A stretch of DNA of 25,581 nucleotides from a virus. The notes beneath the pieces are model-generated. The model was given only the letters and a program-made list of their open reading frames with translations. It was not told the DNA's origin and did no database searches. Shown in pieces: positions 7,801 to 14,746 of this stretch (within the stretch, counting starts at the first letter, position 1; each line of letters starts with the position of its first letter). A program made the translations under genes and the position numbers. The stretch is taken from positions 1 to 25,581 of IMG/VR virus record IMGVR_UViG_3300006805_000141. One strand, written 5' to 3'.

Positions 7801-9369
7801 ATGGAATTATTTGGATTTGAAATCTCGAAAAAGATTGCCAAGGGCAAGGACTATAAAGAACCAGAAGATGTGGTTTCGTTTGTCCCGCCAATGGATAAAG
7901 AGGGCACTTCATTAGTTAATGCTGCCTCTGGATACTTTGGTCAATTTGTTGACATCGATGGCACGGCCATTGTCAATGAAAGAGATATTATCATTAAATA
8001 TCGAAATGCAGCCACATTGCCTGAGTGCGATTCTGCTATCTCTGATATTGTTGACGCTTCTATTGTTTCCGATGAAGATAGTACATCTGTTAGTCTAATG
8101 CTTGATGATCTGGAATATCCAGATTCGATTAAGAAAAAGATCATTACAGAGTTTGATAATATTATTAAGGTGCTGAATTTCAATCGTGATGGCACCGAAA
8201 TTTTCCGTCGTTGGTATATTGATGGTAGACTTTACTATCATCTTATCATTGATACTAAAAAACCAAAAGATGGTATTGTTGAGGTCCGATATGTTGATCC
8301 AACAAAGATCAAGAAGGTTCGTGAGGTCTCTTCCAGAATGGATAAACACACTGGTGTTAAAACTATTGAAACCACTGGTGAATACTTTATCTTTGGTGAT
8401 AGTGTGGGTCTGAATAATGTTGGTGCTGCCGCATCGCAGTTAAAGATCGATCCAAATGCTATTGTATATGTTCCTTCTGGTATTGTAGATGAGACTGGTC
8501 GAACAGTTATCTCCAATATGCATAAATCGCTGAAGCTTGTAAATCAGCTTCGTATGATGGAAGATGCATTGGTCATCTATCGTATCTCCCGCGCTCCCGA
8601 GCGTAGAATTTTCTATATTGATACTGGTAACCTTCCAAAGGGTAAGGCTGAAGAATATGTTCAGTCGATCATGTCGAAATATCGCAACAAGCTGGTATAT
8701 GACATGAATACTGGTGACATCCGAGATGATCGTAAAGCAATGAGTATGCTTGAAGATTTCTGGTTGCCTCGTCGTGAAGGAGGTCGTGGTACCGAAATCA
8801 CCACTCTTCCAGGCGGTGAAAACCTTGGTCAGATTGAAGATGTTAAGTTCTTCCAAGAGAAACTTTATCGTTCTCTGAATGTTCCTATTACCCGACTTCA
8901 GGCTGATAATGGATTTAACATGGGACGATCATCCGAGATTTCCAGAGATGAAGTTAAGTTTCATAAGTTCATCTCTCGTCTCCGTAAGAAGTTCTCATAT
9001 CTGTTTATTGATATGCTTCGTGTTCAGCTATTGTTAAAGGGTATCTGCACCGAAAGCGATTGGGAGATGATTAGAGAGAATATCGCTGTTGACTTTGCTG
9101 AAGACAACTACTTTACTGAACTCAAGGAATTTGAGATCATGCAGGAGCGATTGAATATGCTTGGTTCTATGGAACAATACATTGGTAAGTATTATTCCGA
9201 GAAATGGATTCGCCATAATATTCTTCGTCAGACCGACCAAGATATTGAGCATATCGATGCTGATATTAAGAAGGAAAAAGCAGCCGCTGAACCAGAAGCT
9301 GGTGGTGATAATAATATGGATGGTGTTGATGATCCAAGCGATGAGTTGCCTGAGCCTCCTACTGAATAA
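7801..9369 (+). CDS. 20: Portal vertex protein gp20
   Basis: 522-aa portal protein (T4 gp20 is 524 aa). A dodecameric ring of gp20 nucleates prohead assembly, docks the gp17 motor and later connects to the neck. Conserved blocks: 'YRISRAPERRIFYIDTGNLP' from residue 260, 'EDFWLPRREGGRGTEITTLP' leading into GGENLG (to about 342), and 'FFQEKLYRSLNVPITRL'. The last 36 residues or so form an acidic, Pro/Glu/Asp-rich tail that is probably disordered. The start at 7801 follows 'atactattATG', the same context as gp19 (actactattATG), without a Shine-Dalgarno sequence. Confidence 0.96.
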   Translation: MELFGFEISKKIAKGKDYKEPEDVVSFVPPMDKEGTSLVNAASGYFGQFVDIDGTAIVNERDIIIKYRNAATLPECDSAISDIVDASIVSDEDSTSVSLMLDDLEYPDSIKKKIITEFDNIIKVLNFNRDGTEIFRRWYIDGRLYYHLIIDTKKPKDGIVEVRYVDPTKIKKVREVSSRMDKHTGVKTIETTGEYFIFGDSVGLNNVGAAASQLKIDPNAIVYVPSGIVDETGRTVISNMHKSLKLVNQLRMMEDALVIYRISRAPERRIFYIDTGNLPKGKAEEYVQSIMSKYRNKLVYDMNTGDIRDDRKAMSMLEDFWLPRREGGRGTEITTLPGGENLGQIEDVKFFQEKLYRSLNVPITRLQADNGFNMGRSSEISRDEVKFHKFISRLRKKFSYLFIDMLRVQLLLKGICTESDWEMIRENIAVDFAEDNYFTELKEFEIMQERLNMLGSMEQYIGKYYSEKWIRHNILRQTDQDIEHIDADIKKEKAAAEPEAGGDNNMDGVDDPSDELPEPPTE

Positions 9370-9386
9370 GTCAAAATATAATTTTA

Positions 9387-9394
9387 TATAAATA
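9387..9394 (+). promoter_or_regulatory. T4-type late promoter TATAAATA for the core-protein/protease/scaffold cluster
   Basis: Exact late box in the gap after gp20, 21 bp before the ATG at 9416. It probably drives the gp68-like gene and gp21, which overlap by one base, and perhaps gp22. Confidence 0.78.
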
Positions 9395-9415
9395 CAATTT
9401 AATAAATATACATCT

Positions 9416-9961
9416 ATGAGTAAAACAAGACAATTAATCGATTCTATAATGAATGGTAATGGCGAATTAGCTAGAGAAGCTTTCTCTACTGCTATCACTG
9501 ATAAAGTGAATACTGTTCTTGACATTAAGCGTGTTGCTATTACTGCTGACATCTATAACGAATCTGCAGAAGATGAACTCGATGAAGCCACCAAACCCGG
9601 AAGTAAGATCATTATTACTCAAGGCAATCACAAAGGTGAAACTGCTAGAATCGGTGAAATCAACTTGGGTTTACATAAAGATGACAAATCCTATGTAATC
9701 GATCTGCAAAATGGTAGTAATATTACACTTCGTCGTGGAGCTTTTAAACTCGTCGCTGCAGAGAAAATGCGTGAGGAAACAGAAGATGATCTCGACGAAG
9801 CACCAACACCTGGTAAGACTTTTGATATGAAAAAAGTTAATGCAGGTGCTATGAGCCAAGACGAATATAACAAGAAATATAAACTTGGTAAATATCGCCC
9901 TGCTGGTAGTAAGCTTGGCGGTCCAGGTGGACTTTATAATAATCTTGTTAAAAAAGCTTAA
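9416..9961 (+). CDS. Prohead core protein (gp68-like) with an embedded SH3/KOW-like domain
   Basis: 181-aa protein in the slot of the T4 core genes 67/68, between portal and protease. Residues 1-50 ('MSKTRQLIDSIMNGNGELAR ... AITDKVNTVLDIKRVAITAD') resemble the helical N-terminus of gp68-type prohead core proteins. Residues about 60-115 look like a KOW/SH3 barrel: PGSKIIITQGNHKGETARIG, a variable turn, then YVIDLQNGSNITLRRGAFKLV. This domain is bracketed by near-identical motifs DELDEATKPG (54-63) and DDLDEAPTPG (124-133). Each contains L-D-E, which fits the (L/I)-x-E cleavage rule of the gp21-type protease, so the domain could be cut out during head maturation. The basic C-terminus (140-181) is Gly/Lys-rich. 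The assignment to gp68 is by position and N-terminal pattern; the KOW reading is by pattern only. Confidence 0.62.
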   Translation: MSKTRQLIDSIMNGNGELAREAFSTAITDKVNTVLDIKRVAITADIYNESAEDELDEATKPGSKIIITQGNHKGETARIGEINLGLHKDDKSYVIDLQNGSNITLRRGAFKLVAAEKMREETEDDLDEAPTPGKTFDMKKVNAGAMSQDEYNKKYKLGKYRPAGSKLGGPGGLYNNLVKKA

Positions 9962-10605
9962 TGAAATTAATTACAGAACATAATGACGTAAATATTCAAT
10001 ACGTCACCGAAAGCGTTGGAACTGAAAAGAATGTCTTCATCGAAGGCGTCTTCATGCAGGCTGAACGAGTGAATAAAAATCGCCGTATCTATCCACGTCA
10101 AGTTTTAAAAGAAGCTGTTCACAAATATGTGACAGAGCAAGTTATGTCTGGTCGTGCCGTTGGTGAACTTAATCACCCAGATGGTCCTAGTATTAACTTG
10201 GATAAAGTTTCGCATCGCATCACAGAACTTAAATGGACTGGTGATGACGTTGTTGGGAAGGCACTCATTCTGAACACACCGATGGGTAAAATTGTGAAAG
10301 GACTAATTGAAGGTGGTGTTCGTCTAGGTGTATCCAGTAGAGGTATGGGAACGGTTGAGTCACGCGGTGGTTCAACTTATGTCAAGAGTGATTTCTTACT
10401 GGCAACAGTTGATATTGTTCAAGACCCTTCTGCTCCTGCTGCTTTTGTTAATGGGATAATGGAATCGGTATCATGGATCTATGAGAATGGTATCTTTAAA
10501 CCGAGCCAGATTGAAAATTATGTGACCGAAATTAAGAAGACACCTGCTTCTCGGATTGCCGAGGCTCAAGTAAGAATCTTTAACGATTTCCTCACCAATC
10601 TCTAA
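9961..10605 (+). CDS. 21: Prohead core protease gp21
   Basis: 214-aa maturation protease (T4 gp21 family, serine protease with a herpesvirus-assemblin-like fold). It is packaged in the core, activates itself, and cleaves scaffold, core and capsid proteins at (L/I)-x-E sites before DNA packaging. Candidate catalytic residues are His72 in ELNHPDGPS, Ser125 or Ser126 in LGVSSRGMGTVES, and Asp151/Asp155 in TVDIVQDPSAP. An 'NKNRRIYP' segment at 39-45 is also typical of the family. The ATG overlaps the stop of the preceding core gene by one base (TAATG), implying coupled expression. All expected key residues are present and the length is normal. Confidence 0.94.
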   Translation: MKLITEHNDVNIQYVTESVGTEKNVFIEGVFMQAERVNKNRRIYPRQVLKEAVHKYVTEQVMSGRAVGELNHPDGPSINLDKVSHRITELKWTGDDVVGKALILNTPMGKIVKGLIEGGVRLGVSSRGMGTVESRGGSTYVKSDFLLATVDIVQDPSAPAAFVNGIMESVSWIYENGIFKPSQIENYVTEIKKTPASRIAEAQVRIFNDFLTNL

Positions 10606-10624
10606 AAATAGAAAGTTAAACTAC

Positions 10625-12340
10625 ATGGAAAAACAAAACGAACTAGAAGACATCATTGAAGATGTTACCGTAGAACAACTTGCTGAAGAACTAGAGCTTG
10701 AACAGGAATCGTCTATCGTTTCCGAAGAACAAGCAGTGGATTCTGATGAAGTTGATTTGATCGAAGCAAAAAATGAAGAAGCTGAAGATGATGCCGACAC
10801 CGATGAATCGGAAATGGGCGAATCGGATGACTCTGATGAAGATGATATGGAAGAAGGCGTTAGACCTCACGTCGATTCTGATGGAAAAGGAAACTTCAAA
10901 ATTGTTGCAGCATCAGGCAAAGCCGTGAGATATTTCAATAAAGATGAATATGGCGCAAATGCTGAAAAAGTTGCTAAACTCGCATTAGATAAGAATATGG
11001 AAAAATACATGAAAGAAGATTCCGTTGAATTAGAAGAAGGCGTTGAGCAGATTGCGAATCGTGCTAAGAATCTGAAAAAAGGTGATAAGACCAATTTTGG
11101 TGTTGTTACAGATATCGGAACCGATAGTATTACATTCAAGTCTAAAGATACTCCAGTATCAAAGATCAAGTTCAATCAACGTAAAGTTGGTTCAAGTGAC
11201 TTTGTTCTGGATAAACTTCAAAAGCTTTCTGAAGCTTTGGATCCAGTCGGAAAAGAAGATGACGACATCGATAACGATGGCAAAGTTGATGATTCCGATA
11301 CATATCTGAAGAAGCGCAGAGATGCTGTTACAGCTGCTATGAAGAATGAGTCAGTCGAGCTTGAAGAAGATTTTAATGCAGCAGCAGAATCATTAAACAC
11401 TAAATATAAGTTTCTGCGCAGACAAGCTGATGAAGCCGAAGAGAAGTACAAAAAGGCAAAAGAACGCAAACTTGATGACGATTCGCTTGAACCGTATTAT
11501 ACTGCAATGAGAAATTTTAATGATAAAGCAGATGATGCGTATGATGCATATAAGGCGGCCAAAGGGAAAGCAAAAAATGAGTCCGTTGATTACACTGAAG
11601 ACCTCAGAGTGTTGACTGATTCGGAAGCTAATCTTACCGAAGCATTTAAAGAAAAGACAGCTATTCTTTTTGAAGCTGCACTTACTTCAAAGGTTCGTGA
11701 AGAAAAGCAACGTCTGGCTGAAGAATTTGAAACTAAACTTCAAGAACAAAGCGAACAACAACGCAATGATCTTGCTGAAAAGGTTGACAATTATCTGACT
11801 TATGTTGTCGAAGCATGGGTGGAAGACAATAAGGTTGCCCTTGAAAGCACCCTTCGCACTGAAGTTGCTGAGAACTTTATCTCTGCAATGAAGTCGGTAT
11901 TTGTCGAACATTATATTGAAGTTCCAGAAAGTAAGAAAGACATCGTTTCCGATATGGAATCCGAAGTTGCTCGTCTCAAGGAATCACTTCAAGATAACCA
12001 GTCCGAAGTTCAATCTCTCAGCGAAAAAGTCGAAGTGCTTGTTCGTGAAAAGATTCTTGCTGAAGCTGCCGATTCACTTGCTGATACACAAGCTGCAAAA
12101 CTTAACGATCTTGTCCAAGACATCGAATTCGTTTCAGAAGATACGTTCCGTAACAAAGTGGAAACCATCAAAGAAGCTTATTTCTCCAATAAAGATAATC
12201 TGAAGTCGCTTGAAGAATCGACTGAAGTTTATGATTCAACCGAAGTTATTATCGAAGGTGCAGATTCATCAGAATCTATCTCTCCGACAATGGCAAAATA
12301 TTTAACCGCTGTGTCTAGTTTAGCGAGAGCTAAAGGTTAA
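10625..12340 (+). CDS. 22: Prohead scaffold gp22, enlarged and modular
   Basis: 571-aa major scaffolding/core protein, about twice T4 gp22 (269 aa). The C-terminal part (about 325-571) is the recognisable scaffold: long charged coiled coil, 'AFKEKTAILFEAALTSKVRE', 'VEAWVEDNKVALESTLRTEV', ending 'SISPTMAKYLTAVSSLARAK'. The N-terminal half is built of inserts: an acidic tract (1-78); a small domain (79-130); a second (139-200) ending in an EF-hand-like loop DIDNDGKVDDSD (214-225) and a basic YLKKRRDAV helix; and a helical domain (250-316). Linkers KEDSVELEEG (130-139), KNESVELEED (240-249) and KNESVDYTED (316-325) separate them. L-E-E, L-S-E and L-T-E triplets fit gp21 cleavage sites. The core must be removed before packaging, so the inserts are candidates for cleaved, head-retained peptides. 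The start is preceded by aaactacATG, without a Shine-Dalgarno sequence. Confidence 0.85.
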   Translation: MEKQNELEDIIEDVTVEQLAEELELEQESSIVSEEQAVDSDEVDLIEAKNEEAEDDADTDESEMGESDDSDEDDMEEGVRPHVDSDGKGNFKIVAASGKAVRYFNKDEYGANAEKVAKLALDKNMEKYMKEDSVELEEGVEQIANRAKNLKKGDKTNFGVVTDIGTDSITFKSKDTPVSKIKFNQRKVGSSDFVLDKLQKLSEALDPVGKEDDDIDNDGKVDDSDTYLKKRRDAVTAAMKNESVELEEDFNAAAESLNTKYKFLRRQADEAEEKYKKAKERKLDDDSLEPYYTAMRNFNDKADDAYDAYKAAKGKAKNESVDYTEDLRVLTDSEANLTEAFKEKTAILFEAALTSKVREEKQRLAEEFETKLQEQSEQQRNDLAEKVDNYLTYVVEAWVEDNKVALESTLRTEVAENFISAMKSVFVEHYIEVPESKKDIVSDMESEVARLKESLQDNQSEVQSLSEKVEVLVREKILAEAADSLADTQAAKLNDLVQDIEFVSEDTFRNKVETIKEAYFSNKDNLKSLEESTEVYDSTEVIIEGADSSESISPTMAKYLTAVSSLARAKG

Positions 12341-12391
12341 TTCAAAAATAGACATATCCCAAAACAAAACAACAACTAAAGAATAGCAATT

Positions 12392-13720
12392 ATGTATAAT
12401 TCAGAACAACTTGAAAAGAAGTGGTCCGCAATCCTTGAAGCCAAGGATGCTCCTGCTTTCAAAGACAACTATCGTAAAGCAATCACGGCTGTGATGCTTG
12501 AAAACCAAGAGAAGGCTCTCCAAGAAGAACGCGCTCAATCCGCTTTCCTTGGCGAATCCACTTCGACCTCCGCTGTGAGTAACTGGGATCCAGTTCTTAT
12601 CGCTCTGGTTCGTCGTGCAATGCCTAACCTCATCGCTTATGATATTGCTTCGGTTCAGCCGATGAACATGCCTACTGGCCTGATCTTCGCAATGAAGTCC
12701 AACTATCAAAACTATGATACCACTGGTGCTAGCAAGGAAGCATTCATGAACACGATTGATACGGCTTTCTCGGGCCCTGTTTCGACTGTTGATGGCGAAC
12801 TTCTGACTGGCAATGCTACCTCGGCAACGGGTGGTCTTGTTTCTCCAAATGGTTACACTGGCGATGGCTATGGCTTTGCTAACATGGGTTTCACCATCGA
12901 TAAGCAAACTGTCACTGCTAAGACTCGTGCTCTGAAAGCCGAGTACACCATGGAACTTGCCCAAGACCTTAAGTCCGTTCACGGTCTTGATGCTGAAGGC
13001 GAACTTGCAAACATCCTGTCAACCGAAATCTTGGCTGAAATCAACCGTGAAATCATCAAGGCTGTCAATGATAAGGCTAAGCTTGGTGGTTATGTTAATC
13101 CAGTTTCAGTTCCTGAAGTTACGGATTCCGTTGCTGCTGGTACAGGTACATTCAATATCGACACTGATGCCGATGGCCGTTGGTTCCTTGAAAAGATCAA
13201 GGGTCTTCTGTTCCAACTTGAAGTCGAAGCTAACCGCATTGCCAAAGACACTCGTCGCGGTAAAGGTAACTACGTTCTTTGCTCCAGCAATGTTGCTTCT
13301 GCTCTTGCTGCTGCTGGTGTTCTCGCCTATGCTCCTGCATTGTCCACGAACCTCAATGTTGACGACACTGGTAATACCTTCGCTGGTATCCTCAATGGTC
13401 GCATGAAGGTCTTCGTTGACCCATATGCAACTGTTGACTATGCAACGGTTGGTTATCGTGGTACAAACAGCTATGACGCTGGTCTGTTCTATTGCCCTTA
13501 CGTGCCACTCACAATGGTTCGTGCGGTCGATCCTAACAGCTTCCAACCGAAGATCGGCTTCAAGACCCGTTATGGTCTGGTTGCTAACCCGTTCGTTCAA
13601 GGTGCTGGTCTTGGTGGCGCAGGTACCACAGGTACCGATGCGAAGAACATCTACTTCCGTAAGATTGTTATCAGCAATATCGGCGGTGGCGCTGGTGGTG
13701 CTTATACCGTCGCTCCATAA
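12392..13720 (+). CDS. 23: Major capsid protein gp23
   Basis: 442-aa major head protein (T4 gp23 is 521 aa) forming the hexamers of the capsid; HK97-type fold by family. Diagnostic blocks: 'WDPVLIALVRRAMPNLIAYD' (65-84), 'AKTRALKAEYTMELAQDLKS', and the C-terminal 'DPNSFQPKIGFKTRYGLVAN' followed by PFVQ, close to the most conserved gp23 stretch. The N-terminal 55 residues are charged and helical and end in F-L-G-E-S; cleavage by gp21 after L-G-E (residue 55) would match the known removal of the gp23 propeptide. Codons here are noticeably more C-ending than in neighbours, as expected for a very highly expressed gene. A strong intrinsic terminator follows. No exact TATAAATA precedes it; the only A/T-rich late-like box upstream is a weak AAAAATAGA near 12345. 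Confidence 0.97.
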   Translation: MYNSEQLEKKWSAILEAKDAPAFKDNYRKAITAVMLENQEKALQEERAQSAFLGESTSTSAVSNWDPVLIALVRRAMPNLIAYDIASVQPMNMPTGLIFAMKSNYQNYDTTGASKEAFMNTIDTAFSGPVSTVDGELLTGNATSATGGLVSPNGYTGDGYGFANMGFTIDKQTVTAKTRALKAEYTMELAQDLKSVHGLDAEGELANILSTEILAEINREIIKAVNDKAKLGGYVNPVSVPEVTDSVAAGTGTFNIDTDADGRWFLEKIKGLLFQLEVEANRIAKDTRRGKGNYVLCSSNVASALAAAGVLAYAPALSTNLNVDDTGNTFAGILNGRMKVFVDPYATVDYATVGYRGTNSYDAGLFYCPYVPLTMVRAVDPNSFQPKIGFKTRYGLVANPFVQGAGLGGAGTTGTDAKNIYFRKIVISNIGGGAGGAYTVAP

Positions 13721-13756
13721 TCTGGATATAAACTGAGTTTTAATTAACTAAGTTTT

Positions 13757-13790
13757 GGGGACACTCCGTAAAAAGAGTGTCCCCTTTTTT
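13757..13790 (+). terminator. Intrinsic terminator after gp23
   Basis: Perfect 10-bp stem GGGGACACTC (13757-13766) / GAGTGTCCCC (13775-13784), an 8-nt loop, and six Ts directly after. It ends the capsid transcript. The next late-type box begins immediately after the T-run. Confidence 0.93.
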
Positions 13791-13798
13791 CATAAATA
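13791..13798 (+). promoter_or_regulatory. Late-type box CATAAATA before the tube paralogue
   Basis: One mismatch to TATAAATA. It abuts the gp23 terminator and ends 5 bp before the ATG at 13804. Initiation about 6 nt downstream would fall on the start codon, giving a leaderless or nearly leaderless message. Confidence 0.5.
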
Positions 13799-13803
13799 AC
13801 AAC

Positions 13804-14265
13804 ATGAGTAATTTAACATCAAATGTTAATCTGTTATCACCAATCGGTTTCAAATTAACCATCGAAGGTGATTTTTCAAACGCTGAGTATTTCGCTGTCA
13901 CTGCAAATATTCCATCTGTTGCTTTGCCAGAATCACAAGCATCATTTAGGAATCGTAAAGGATATGTAACTGGTGATACTCTGTCTTATGATCCGTTAAA
14001 CGTGAAGATCATGGTTGATGAAGATATGGTCAACTACAAGGAGATTTTCAACTGGATTAAGTTGAATACAGATGCCGTAAAATTACAATATGCGGATGTG
14101 ATTCTTAATATAATGTCAAGTGATAGTAAACTAAATCGACAGATTAGATTTGTCAGAGCATTTCCAATCTCTATTACTGGTCTTGATTTTAATGTTCAAT
14201 TAACTGATATTGAGTATCTGCAAGCAGAAGTTTCATTCAGATACGATTATTTTGAGTTCATTTGA
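13804..14265 (+). CDS. Tail-tube-like protein, paralogue of gp19
   Basis: 153-aa protein with the same order of blocks as gp19: an N-terminal 'LLSPIGFKLTIEGD', a strand-rich middle 'GDTLSYDPLNVKIMVDEDMV', a helix 'NYKEIFNWIKLN' (cf. gp19 'RNAFEEWMNLV'), and a C-terminal 'FVRAFPISITGLDFNVQLTD' plus 'VSFRYDYFEF' (cf. 'KIVNAFPVNIQAIDLSYDD' and 'VELAYQYWE'). Genes of this type commonly sit between gp23 and uvsY in T4-like phages of aquatic bacteria. Probable role is a tube-fold adaptor at one end of the tail tube (baseplate junction as T4 gp54, or tube completion as gp3); which one cannot be decided here. The start at 13804 is preferred over an in-frame GTG at 13777, which lies inside the terminator stem. 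It is transcribed separately from gp23. Confidence 0.72.
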   Translation: MSNLTSNVNLLSPIGFKLTIEGDFSNAEYFAVTANIPSVALPESQASFRNRKGYVTGDTLSYDPLNVKIMVDEDMVNYKEIFNWIKLNTDAVKLQYADVILNIMSSDSKLNRQIRFVRAFPISITGLDFNVQLTDIEYLQAEVSFRYDYFEFI

Positions 14266-14281
14266 TAAGTGATTTTTTCAG

Positions 14282-14289
14282 TATAAATC
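14282..14289 (+). promoter_or_regulatory. Late-type box TATAAATC before uvsY
   Basis: Seven of eight match to TATAAATA, 10 bp before the uvsY ATG, in a 33-bp gap. If used, the leader would be about 4 nt. Early transcription of uvsY/uvsW would need another promoter that I cannot see. Confidence 0.4.
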
Positions 14290-14298
14290 AAGTTACAC

Positions 14299-14745
14299 AT
14301 GACACTTGATGATATACTAAAAAACTGGGCTGAAGATTCGGTTATTGACGATTTGAATCTTGATGAAACTTCGATGAAAAGTGCACGTCTGCATTCAAAG
14401 TATCTGGAGTTGTATAGTCTTGCAAAGCTTCAACTAAAGAAGCGTGAAATGCAACTGAATAATCTCCGTAAAGATAAATGGATGTATTATAATGGCAAGA
14501 TGACTAAAGATGAGCTGGACGAAAGACAGTGGCCTTATGATCCATTTAACGGAATGGCCAAACCATTGAAGGGAGACATGGAAATGTTTTACTCTACTGA
14601 TCCAGATATAAGTAAACTAACAGTGCAGATTGACTATCAAAAGACTTTAGTTGAAGCATTGCATGATATTATGGATAATATTAAATGGAGACACAGCAAT
14701 ATTAAGAATATACTCGATTGGAAGAAGTTCACAGCTGGAATGTAA
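14299..14745 (+). CDS. uvsY: Recombination mediator UvsY
   Basis: 148-aa protein matching T4 UvsY (137 aa), which loads the UvsX recombinase onto gp32-coated single-stranded DNA. Recognised by 'MTLDDILKNWAEDSVID', the helical 'ARLHSKYLELYSLAKLQLKK', the 'YYNGKMTKDEL' segment, and a C-terminal helix ending 'WRHSNIKNILDWKKFTAGM', and by its position directly before uvsW as in T4. Mostly alpha-helical and oligomeric by family. The stop is 1 bp before the uvsW start, so the pair is coupled. Confidence 0.93.
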   Translation: MTLDDILKNWAEDSVIDDLNLDETSMKSARLHSKYLELYSLAKLQLKKREMQLNNLRKDKWMYYNGKMTKDELDERQWPYDPFNGMAKPLKGDMEMFYSTDPDISKLTVQIDYQKTLVEALHDIMDNIKWRHSNIKNILDWKKFTAGM

Positions 14746-14746
14746 T

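Noticed and set aside
9034-9552. Long minus-strand open frames (for example 9034-9552, 12401-12982, 13106-13600)
   Set aside because: They lie opposite or mostly opposite well-identified plus-strand genes, have no start context or family resemblance, and follow from the codon bias of those genes.
10625-12340. The oversized gp22 as a sequencing or frameshift fusion of two genes
   Set aside because: One continuous frame with uniform codon use and repeated linkers; the inserts look modular rather than accidental.
13777-13803. GTG start for the tube paralogue at 13777
   Set aside because: It lies in the right arm and T-run of the gp23 terminator; ATG 13804 matches the expected N-terminus MSNLTSNVNLLSP.
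14651-14746. Extended uvsW start inside uvsY
   Set aside because: The extra 32 residues come from uvsY in another frame; ATG 14747 gives the T4-like length and follows the uvsY stop by 1 bp.
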